A stretch of DNA of 12,507 nucleotides from Planctomycetota bacterium (GTDB lineage Bacteria; Planctomycetota; Phycisphaerae; Phycisphaerales; UBA1924), in NCBI GenBank assembly GCA_023429345.1, contig JAEYVB010000171.1:1-12507 (forward strand), read 5' to 3'. Numbering within the stretch: the first letter of the stretch is position 1; every line of letters begins with the position of its first letter. Positions 1 to 5,892 of the stretch are shown here, one piece after another. Under the pieces are notes generated by a model. That model did no database searches. It had not been told where the DNA came from and saw only the letters and a list, made by a program, of their open reading frames with translations. A program made the position numbers and the translations under genes.

Positions 1-430
1 GATCGAAGTAGGCGACGTTGCTCGCGTTGATCCCGGTGCTCAGGGTCATGCTGTAGTTGACGTTGATCCCCAGGAGCGACTGGGTGCCGGAGATGGTCTG
101 GCCCTGGAGCGAGATGGGGTGCGTGCCCGAGCAGTTGTCGAAATCACCGGAGAGGAAGGCGGATGAGCCGGGGCTGAGGGTCTCCATGACCTGCGCGAGG
201 GGGGTGGGCGTGCCGAACATGAGTCCGAGGACGCCGCCGTTTCCCTTCACCATTCCGTCGACGTTGACGTGGTACCGGAGGGCGGGGCTGATCGTGCCGG
301 GGGCGGAGGTGCGCGACTGCGGGTTGGCGTTCTGGATCCGGACGCCGGTGAGGTCCAGGGAAACGGATTGCTGGGCGCTAGCGGCGGCAGTCAGGACGAG
401 CGAAAGCACGATGGGGCGGGAGATTTTCAT
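1..430 (-). CDS. Secreted protein of unknown function, N-terminal part (runs off left edge)
   Basis: The frame starts with ATG at 430 and stays open on the minus strand to base 1, giving about 143 residues without the C-terminus. It opens with a clear signal peptide: basic MKISR, a hydrophobic stretch (residues 6-17) and a likely signal peptidase I site after ASA (residue 19), leaving a mature start at QQ. The mature part is rich in Gly, Ser, Thr and Asn and alternates polar and hydrophobic residues, as in beta-rich extracellular proteins. There is one Cys (SGDFDNCSG) and I recognise no catalytic motif or family. No Shine-Dalgarno sequence precedes the ATG. It is divergent from the exported protein at 703. 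The codon pattern and signal peptide favour this frame over the open frame on the opposite strand. The missing C-terminus could carry a sorting tail such as a dockerin-like or PEP-CTERM module, but that lies outside the window. Confidence 0.75.
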   Translation of the reverse strand, partial: MKISRPIVLSLVLTAAASAQQSVSLDLTGVRIQNANPQSRTSAPGTISPALRYHVNVDGMVKGNGGVLGLMFGTPTPLAQVMETLSPGSSAFLSGDFDNCSGTHPISLQGQTISGTQSLLGINVNYSMTLSTGINASNVAYFD

Positions 431-702
431 AGGGGAGCTTTCTGTATGGGTGCGTCAACGGTAACACGACGCCTACCGGTTGCAAGAGAAGGCAACGGGT
501 GTTTTGCTTGTTACCGGGCGTATTTGCGGGATCGGCCGCTGCAGGCGGTCGGGCGGCGGCGTCGGGGGGCGATTTCCCCTTGCCCGGAGTCCGCGCGCGT
601 GGCACGATCTGGCAACCGGCGGGGATGTGCCGCCGAAAGGGAACTGTGAGGGTAGGAGAAACCGGCCGCGATTCCCGCGGCCCTCGTTGTATGGGAGCCC
701 TC
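431..702. other. Divergent intergenic region between two exported-protein genes
   Basis: This 272-bp gap lies between the starts of two divergent genes for exported proteins and should hold both promoters. I find no convincing -35/-10 pair for either direction. It contains a perfect 7-bp inverted repeat with a 5-nt loop (664-670 with 676-682) just before the right-hand gene, and a short GTTGC/GCAAC inverted repeat (479-483 with 492-496). A sigma-54-like string at 600-615 has the wrong internal spacing. Open frames run through this DNA, but their composition looks like chance in high-GC sequence. Confidence 0.5.
664..682. repeat. Perfect 7-bp inverted repeat upstream of the TIGR03790 gene
   Basis: GGCCGCG (664-670) and CGCGGCC (676-682) flank the loop ATTCC. 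The hairpin ends 20 nt before the chosen ATG and 10 nt before the Shine-Dalgarno-like GGGAG. There is no T-run after it, so it does not look like a terminator. It could be a leader hairpin or a regulator site, but GC-rich hairpins of this size are not rare in such DNA. Confidence 0.45.
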
Positions 703-2910
703 ATGCGGGATGCAAAGGTGTCGGTCCGGCGTTGCGTGTCCACCCGGGCGGGGGCGATGGCGTTGCTCGCGGCGTGCGGCGCGGCGGTGGCGGGGGGGAC
801 GCCGGAGAACGTGCTGATCCTCGTCGATCCGTCGAGCCAGGAATCGATGTACCTGGCCAACTACTACCGCTTCAAGCGGAACATCCCGGCCTCGAACGTG
901 GTGTACATCGATCCGGGCGCGGCGAGCTACGCGGCGTTCGCGGGCGCGAACGGGCCGCTGGATGGGGTGCTGGGGACCCTGGCCGTCCGGGGGATCGAGG
1001 ACCATATCGACCTCATCGCGATCGCGGTGACCGATCGGTTCTACGTGTCCGCGCCGGGGATCGTCACGGACGGCTGCTTTCCGGTGGGCCGGTTCAGTCT
1101 GAGCTCCGTCTACACGATGGCGCACCTGCGGCCGCAGCTTCTCGCGGGGAACGTGCCCTCCACGACGGCGAACCATTACTTCTCGATCAACACGGCGAAC
1201 CCCGTCGCCTTTGACAGCAACACCGCGTACCTGGGGGGGAGCCCGAGCACGAGCCCGTCCGCGCGGCGGTACTTCATCGGGGCGCAGCTCGGGTACACGG
1301 GGACGCTCGGGACGACGCTGGGGGATGTGTTCCAGATGATCGACCGGAGCGTCGCGGTGGATGGCACCTCGCCGGCGGGCACGTTCTACTACATGAACAA
1401 CCTGGCCGACCCGATCCGGAACATCCGGGCGTGCGGCAGCCTCCAGGGGTGCAACGGTCCGGTGACGATCTTTACGGGCGCGGTGACCGCGATGAGCGCT
1501 GCGGGCGGCTCGGCGCAGATCGTCAGTTCCATCCTTCCCTCGGGGATGAGCGACTGCCTGGGCATCCTCACCGGCGCGGAGTTCCCCAACATCGACGGGG
1601 AGACGATGACCATTCTGCCCGGCGCATTCTGCGACCACCTGACGAGCTGGGCGGGGACGTTCGACAATCCGAACCAGGTCAAGATGTCGGCGTGGATCCG
1701 CCGGGGGGCGAGCGGTACGAGCGGGACGGTCGAGGAGCCGTGCGCCTACCCGGGCAAGTTCCCGCACGCGAACATGCACGTGCTGTACCGTCGGGGACTG
1801 TCTCTGGGCGAGGCCCATCTGCGGTCGCTGGCGTACGTGCCGTTCCAGCAGCTTCTGCTCGGCGACCCGATAACGAGGCCCTGGGCGACGTTCCCCACGA
1901 TCACGCCGAACATCGCGGGCGGCAACGTGGCGGGGCAGTGGACGTTCACGCCCTCGGCGGGGACGACGCTGCCGGGCGCGACGATCTCGGCGATCGAGCT
2001 GTACATCGACGGTGTGCTCGCGCAGTCAAGGCTGCCCGGCCAGGCGTTCTCCATCGACACGACCGCCCTGGCGGACGGGCACCACGATGTGCGTCTGATC
2101 GCCTACGACAGCACGACGGTAAAGAATGCGGGCCGCTGGGTCGGCTCCATCCGGACGGCCAATCACGGCCGGTCGGTCGGCCTCAACGTCTCGCTCGCGA
2201 ACGCGGATCTGATCACGCCGATCACGGCGTCGATCACGACGGCGGGGTCCGGGACGCTGCAGGAATACCGGCTGCTCCAGAACGGGCGCATCGTCGCGGC
2301 GGGGGGCACGGCGGCCCCGCTCCTGGTCTACGGGCGGAATCTCGGGGCCGGCCGCAGCGAGCTGCAGGCCGAGGTGCTCTACACCGACGGCAGGCTTGCC
2401 CGGAGCGAGCCGTTCGAAGTGAATGTGACGTACTCCGGCGGCGCGGCCAGCGCGGTCCCGACGGCCTTCTCGTATTCCAGGCGCGTGGCGCCCGGATCAA
2501 CGGCGGTGATCGAGCTTCCGGCGGCGTACCCCGACAACCCGGCCGCGGCGGCGTACACGTTGGTCGCGGGGCCGGCGCAGGCGAGCGTGGGGGGAGGGTC
2601 CCTGGGCTACCGCGTCGTGACGGTCCCCGCGGGGGCGACGGGCGCGGACACGCTCCAGTTCCGCGTGACGACACCCGCGGGGCAGTCCGGGATCGCCACG
2701 GTCACGCTGATCTACAGCGCATCGTGCTATGCCAACTGCGACGCGAGCACCGCGCCGCCGGTGCTCAACGTGGCCGACTTCACGTGCTTCCTGCAGCGTT
2801 TCGCGGCGGGGGACAGCTACGCGAACTGCGACGGCTCGTCGGCGGCTCCGGTGCTGAACGTCGCGGACTTCACGTGCTTTCTGCAGCGGTTCGCGGGCGG
2901 CTGCCCCTGA
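703..2910 (+). CDS. TIGR03790 family exported protein with tandem dockerin-like C-terminal repeats
   Basis: This gives 735 residues from ATG 703, chosen because GGGAG sits 5 nt upstream and the N-terminus then forms an export signal: RR at 9-10, a hydrophobic stretch at 16-24, then AVA before GG. LAAC at 22-25 also fits a lipobox, so it may instead be a lipoprotein. Residues 36-395 match my memory of TIGR03790: NVLILVDP, ANYY and NIPASNVVYI near the start, then DHLTSWAG (311-318), GASGTSGTVEEP (335-346) and LLLGDPITRP (384-393). The closing GDP-x-x-RP block recalls the end of gingipain-like C25 domains. Residues 405-670 look like beta-sandwich linkers. Residues 676-705 and 706-735 are two near-identical repeats with the core PVLNVADFTCFLQRFA, the Phycisphaerae 'GC-type dockerin' sorting tail. 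The biochemical function is unknown. In-frame upstream starts at 691 and 499 are less likely. Confidence 0.85.
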   Translation: MRDAKVSVRRCVSTRAGAMALLAACGAAVAGGTPENVLILVDPSSQESMYLANYYRFKRNIPASNVVYIDPGAASYAAFAGANGPLDGVLGTLAVRGIEDHIDLIAIAVTDRFYVSAPGIVTDGCFPVGRFSLSSVYTMAHLRPQLLAGNVPSTTANHYFSINTANPVAFDSNTAYLGGSPSTSPSARRYFIGAQLGYTGTLGTTLGDVFQMIDRSVAVDGTSPAGTFYYMNNLADPIRNIRACGSLQGCNGPVTIFTGAVTAMSAAGGSAQIVSSILPSGMSDCLGILTGAEFPNIDGETMTILPGAFCDHLTSWAGTFDNPNQVKMSAWIRRGASGTSGTVEEPCAYPGKFPHANMHVLYRRGLSLGEAHLRSLAYVPFQQLLLGDPITRPWATFPTITPNIAGGNVAGQWTFTPSAGTTLPGATISAIELYIDGVLAQSRLPGQAFSIDTTALADGHHDVRLIAYDSTTVKNAGRWVGSIRTANHGRSVGLNVSLANADLITPITASITTAGSGTLQEYRLLQNGRIVAAGGTAAPLLVYGRNLGAGRSELQAEVLYTDGRLARSEPFEVNVTYSGGAASAVPTAFSYSRRVAPGSTAVIELPAAYPDNPAAAAYTLVAGPAQASVGGGSLGYRVVTVPAGATGADTLQFRVTTPAGQSGIATVTLIYSASCYANCDASTAPPVLNVADFTCFLQRFAAGDSYANCDGSSAAPVLNVADFTCFLQRFAGGCP
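2728..2907 (+). repeat. Two tandem 90-bp units encoding the dockerin-like module
   Basis: Unit 1 is 2728-2817 and unit 2 is 2818-2907, directly adjacent and in frame, ending at the TGA. By eye the 30-residue units agree at 24 positions. They differ at positions 6, 8, 10, 27, 29 and 30, and the second ends GGCP. The DNA differs more than the protein, mostly at third positions, so the duplication is old and under protein-level selection. Each unit has an N-x-D-x-S...N-x-x-D pattern like an EF-hand/dockerin calcium loop, but with about three extra residues before the final N-x-x-D. Confidence 0.85.
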
Positions 2911-2925
2911 TCCGCGGTCGTCGCG

Positions 2926-4512
2926 TCAGAAGGTCTTCCGCAGGCGGGCGCTGGGCACGCCGAGCTGGTCGCGGTACTTGGCGACGGTGCGGCGGGCGAT
3001 CTCGATGCCCCGCTTTCTGAGCTCGTCGACGATTGCCTCGTCGCTGAGCGGCCGGGACTTGTCCTCGGCGGCGATGACCTCCTGGAGCGCGGCGCGGACG
3101 GCGTCGTAGCTCATGTCCTCGCCGCTCTCGGTCGAGAGGCCGCCGGTGAAGAACTTCCGCAGGGGCACGATGCCGCGGGGCGTCTGGAGGTACTTCTCGG
3201 CGACCGCGCGGGAGACGGTCGCGACGTGGATGCCGAGCTGGTCGGCGACCTGGGTCATGGGCAGCGGCTTGAGGGCCTGCGGTCCGTAATCGAAGAAGTC
3301 GCGCTGGGCCTGCACGACGACGTTGATGACGCGCAGGAGCGTGTGCTTCCGCTGGCTGACCGCGTCGATCAGCCACTGGGCGTTGGACATGTTGGTGCGG
3401 AGGAACTCGCGGTCCTTCTGCGCCACCGCGCGGTCGCGGGCCATCTGCGCGTACTCGCGGTTCACCTGCAGGTTGGGGAGCCGGGCGTCGTTCAGGAAGG
3501 CGATGTAGCGGTCCTGCTCCTCGTCGTACTCGACGATGGCGTCGGGGATGATCGGCGTCGGCGAATCGGAGATGAGCCGCCGCCCGGGGGCGAGGCTGAG
3601 CCGCCGCATCACCTCGATGCCGGCCTTGATCTGCTCGACCGGCAGTCCTGTTTTCTCCGCGATGCGCGGCAGGCGGTTCTGCATGAGGTCGTCGAGGTGG
3701 TCGGTGATGAGCGTGCGAGCGACGGCGGCGGCGGGGGCGTGGTCGCCCCGGAACTCGGGCTCATCCCGCAGCGCGTCGAGCTGGAGGAGGAGGCACTCGC
3801 GGATGTCGCGGGCGGCGATCCCGGGCGGGTCGAGCACGGCCTGGAGCTCGCCGAGGGCCCGCTCGAGGATTTCGCGGCTGGGCCTGCCGGCGGCCTTGGA
3901 GCCGTTCTCGAACGGCCCGCCGCCGACGGGCGCGCGATCCGCGACGACCTCGAGCGGGGTGCGGAGGAAGCCGTCCTCCTCGATGTAGGACAGGATGAGC
4001 TCGCCGGGCTCGCGCAGGCCCTCGGGCACATCGGCCAAGCGCCACTGATCGATCAACTGGTCGGTGAGGGATGCGGAGCGCGCGGGGGCGGCCGCCATGG
4101 CGTCCATCTTTGCGTCGCGGTCGCCGTCGTTGCGTGCCGGGCGGGCCCAGGCGTCGTCCTCGTACGGACGCTCGGCGTGATGGTCGGTGCGCTCGTTCTC
4201 GGTGGCTTCGGGGTTCGCTTCCTCGAAGGAATCGAGTCGCTCGAAGTCCGACGCGCCGGACTCGCCGTCGACCTCCAGGGGCCGCTCGTTCTCGCTCGCT
4301 TCGCGTTCCCGTTCCTTGCGTTCCTGGTCGACCCGGGCGCGGTCGCCCTCTTCCTCCGCGATTTCCAGGGTGACGTTGTTCTCCAGCTCCTGCTCGATCC
4401 GCTCCTCGAGTTCCGCGAGGGGCATCTGCAGGATCTCCATGGACTGGATCATCCTGGGTGCCAGCTTCATCTGCTGGCCCATCTTCATGTGCTGGGAGGT
4501 GTCGAACCGCAC
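2926..4512 (-). CDS. rpoN: RNA polymerase sigma-54 factor
   Basis: Sigma-54 directs RNA polymerase to -24/-12 promoters and needs an AAA+ enhancer-binding activator to open DNA. The 528-residue protein has all parts. Region I (1-50) is the Gln- and Met-rich activator-interacting segment, with QQMKLAPRMIQSM and LQMPLAEL. An unusually long charged region II (about 52-150) follows, then the core-binding domain. The DNA-binding part has a helix-turn-helix with VADQLGIHVATVSRAV and YLQTPRGIVPL (about 419-458). The C-terminal RpoN box ARRTVAKYR spans 506-514. The start is GTG (4510-4512) inside the recR stop as TAGTG, so the two are probably translationally coupled. E. coli RpoN has 477 residues; the extra length here is mostly in region II. 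The 3' end lies 15 bp from the convergent TIGR03790 gene, with no clear terminator between. Confidence 0.97.
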   Translation of the reverse strand: MRFDTSQHMKMGQQMKLAPRMIQSMEILQMPLAELEERIEQELENNVTLEIAEEEGDRARVDQERKEREREASENERPLEVDGESGASDFERLDSFEEANPEATENERTDHHAERPYEDDAWARPARNDGDRDAKMDAMAAAPARSASLTDQLIDQWRLADVPEGLREPGELILSYIEEDGFLRTPLEVVADRAPVGGGPFENGSKAAGRPSREILERALGELQAVLDPPGIAARDIRECLLLQLDALRDEPEFRGDHAPAAAVARTLITDHLDDLMQNRLPRIAEKTGLPVEQIKAGIEVMRRLSLAPGRRLISDSPTPIIPDAIVEYDEEQDRYIAFLNDARLPNLQVNREYAQMARDRAVAQKDREFLRTNMSNAQWLIDAVSQRKHTLLRVINVVVQAQRDFFDYGPQALKPLPMTQVADQLGIHVATVSRAVAEKYLQTPRGIVPLRKFFTGGLSTESGEDMSYDAVRAALQEVIAAEDKSRPLSDEAIVDELRKRGIEIARRTVAKYRDQLGVPSARLRKTF

Positions 4513-5216
4513 TAGTCCACGGCCTGCCTTCCTTGGATCGCGTCGGCCAGCACGGCCTTGTTGGCGTATTCAAGCGAGCCGCCGGTGGGGAGGCCGCGGG
4601 CGAGCCGGCTGACCTTGACCCCGCGCGGGCGGAACTGTTCCGCGAGGTAGAGCGCGGTGCCGTCGCCCTCGACGGTCGGGTTGAGCCCCAGGACCGCCTC
4701 GCGGATCGGCACCCCGCCGGGATTGCGGCTGGGGGTCTCGATCCGCTGCATCAGATCCGGGATCGTCAGGTCTTCGGGTCGGACGCCCTCGAGCGGGCTG
4801 ATGCGGCCCATGAGGACGTGGTAGAGCCCCCGGTACATGCCGGTCTGCTCGAGGGCGATCAGGTCCTTGGGTTGCTCAACGATGAGGACCAGGCCCCGGT
4901 CCCGGGACTCGTCCGAGCAGATGGGGCAGGGGTCCAGGTCGGTCAGGTTGTAGCAGACGGAGCAGTGCCGGACGGTTTCCTTGACATCGCGGATCGCTTG
5001 GGCGAGGGGCAAGGCGACCGTGTTCTCCGATTTGAGCACATGGAAGGCCAATCTTTCGGCGGTGCGGCGGCCGATGCCGGGGAGGCGGGCGAACTCGGCG
5101 ATGAGCCGCTCGACGGCCGCGGGGTAGGCCTGCCGACGCGGGATTTCCGCCCCGGGCCGGGCCTTGGTGGCGGCCTTGGGCGCCTCAGTCCCGGATTGTG
5201 ACCCTCCTTGGCTCAT
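4512..5216 (-). CDS. recR: Recombination mediator protein RecR
   Basis: RecR acts with RecO (and RecF) to load RecA on gapped, SSB-coated DNA in the RecFOR repair pathway; it is cytoplasmic. Counting from ATG 5216 (234 residues), the order is a helix-hairpin-helix (RLPGIGRRTAERLAFHVL, 44-61), a four-Cys zinc finger (C85, C88, C97, C100), a Toprim domain starting at GLVLIVEQPKDL, and the typical C-terminus with LARGLPTGGSLEYAN. The family is usually about 200 residues, so some 30 extra polar residues precede the conserved start. In-frame ATGs at 5225, 5249 and 5261 would lengthen it further; 5216 is preferred because the others reach towards or past the divergent phosphatase start. No Shine-Dalgarno is visible. 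It is the first gene of a two-gene operon with rpoN and overlaps it by one base. A divergent sigma-54-type promoter covers its start. Confidence 0.96.
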   Translation of the reverse strand: MSQGGSQSGTEAPKAATKARPGAEIPRRQAYPAAVERLIAEFARLPGIGRRTAERLAFHVLKSENTVALPLAQAIRDVKETVRHCSVCYNLTDLDPCPICSDESRDRGLVLIVEQPKDLIALEQTGMYRGLYHVLMGRISPLEGVRPEDLTIPDLMQRIETPSRNPGGVPIREAVLGLNPTVEGDGTALYLAEQFRPRGVKVSRLARGLPTGGSLEYANKAVLADAIQGRQAVD

Positions 5217-5224
5217 CGTTTGCA
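5208..5224 (+). promoter_or_regulatory. Sigma-54 (-24/-12) promoter candidate for the phosphatase-glycosyltransferase operon
   Basis: The string TTGGCTCATCGTTTGCA matches the sigma-54 consensus YTGGCACGNNNNTTGCW at 11 of 13 defined positions, with the invariant GG (5210-5211) and GC (5222-5223) exactly 10 bp apart. The -12 element TTGCA is perfect. Transcription would start near 5234-5235, about 13 nt before the phosphatase ATG at 5248. The site overlaps the recR start codon at 5214-5216 on the other strand. An enhancer-binding activator would be needed and none is encoded in this window. A match of this quality could occur about once by chance in a window of this size, so its position is the main support. 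Confidence 0.5.
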
Positions 5225-5247
5225 TGGTAGACGTATCATCGGCATCC

Positions 5248-5892
5248 ATGCGCCGGACCATCCCTTCAAGCCGACGGAAGCTGCCCCCCGCCGTGTTCCT
5301 GTTGATCGGGGCGGTGGCCCTGGTGTTGGGGGTGGGGGTCCCGGACCTGGTCCCGAAGAACTTCGGCGAGGTCGACCCCGGGAAGGTCTACCGGTCGGGG
5401 CAGATGACGCCGGCGGCCTTTGCCCGGGCTCAGGAGAAGCACGGGTTCAGGACCATCATCGATCTCGGCTCGTACGAGCCGCACGAGCGGGGTGACCAAC
5501 GGAACCAGCAGGTGGCGGATGCGGCGGGGGTGAAGCGGTACTTGTTTGACCTGGAGGGCGATGCCACCGGGAATCCGAACTACTACGTTCAGGTGCTGCG
5601 GCTCATGCGGGATCCTGCCCACCAGCCGGTGCTCGTCCACTGCGGCGCCGGCTCGGAGCGGACCGGGTGTGCGATGATCCTCTACAACCTGCTGGAGCAC
5701 GGGACCCCGGTCGAAGAGGGCATGAAGGACGCCTACCGCTTTAAGCACCGTGACCACCGCAATCCGCACTTCCGCGAGGTGCTCGACCGATGGACCGAGC
5801 CGATCCTGAAGGCGGTGCGTGACGGGGGACAGATCCCCGGCGTGCCTGTGCTGCCCGAACCGCGTCCGGTAGGCACACCGGCGCAGGACTGA
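5248..5892 (+). CDS. Membrane-anchored dual-specificity/tyrosine phosphatase-like protein
   Basis: This 214-residue protein begins with a basic segment and one hydrophobic helix (about 14-32), so it is likely anchored in the inner membrane with the catalytic part outside the cytoplasm, or exported. The catalytic domain starts at NFGEVDPGKVYRSGQ, a typical opening for the DSP/Siw14-like phosphatase group, and carries the Cys-x5-Arg loop VHCGAGSERTG with nucleophile C132 and phosphate-binding R138. The likely general acid is an Asp in FDLEGDA (about 101-105). The substrate may be phosphotyrosine, a phosphoinositide-like sugar or polyphosphate; the sequence does not decide. ATG 5224 is an in-frame alternative adding eight residues. 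Its stop overlaps the next start as TGATG, coupling it to a lipid-linked sugar transferase, so a role in envelope glycan metabolism is plausible inference. A sigma-54-type promoter lies directly upstream. Confidence 0.8.
   Translation: MRRTIPSSRRKLPPAVFLLIGAVALVLGVGVPDLVPKNFGEVDPGKVYRSGQMTPAAFARAQEKHGFRTIIDLGSYEPHERGDQRNQQVADAAGVKRYLFDLEGDATGNPNYYVQVLRLMRDPAHQPVLVHCGAGSERTGCAMILYNLLEHGTPVEEGMKDAYRFKHRDHRNPHFREVLDRWTEPILKAVRDGGQIPGVPVLPEPRPVGTPAQD

Noticed and set aside
453..458. TTGACG on the minus strand as the -35 box of the left secreted-protein gene
   Set aside because: At 17 bp spacing the -10 would fall on CCCCTA at the start codon, with no resemblance to TATAAT.
600..615. Sigma-54-like string TGGCACG-ATCT-GGCAA upstream of the TIGR03790 gene
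   Set aside because: The -24 half is perfect, but GG and GC are 9 bp apart rather than 10, and the -12 half is GGCA, not TTGC. Sigma-54 is strict about this spacing.
511..1818. Long antisense open frame over the TIGR03790 gene
   Set aside because: It has an Arg/Pro/His-rich composition without domains and lies opposite a well-supported gene. Such frames are common in high-GC DNA.
2911..2925. Bidirectional terminator between the TIGR03790 gene and rpoN
   Set aside because: The gap is 15 bp with only a 4-bp CGCG/CGCG pairing and no T-run.
3226..4515. Long plus-strand open frame over rpoN
   Set aside because: It mirrors the rpoN codons on the other strand and shows no family motif, while rpoN has every expected domain.
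5234..5239. TATCAT as a sigma-70 -10 element giving a leaderless phosphatase transcript
   Set aside because: No -35 hexamer lies at 16-18 bp; the nearest candidate TTGGCT is 20 bp away and is better explained as part of the sigma-54 site.
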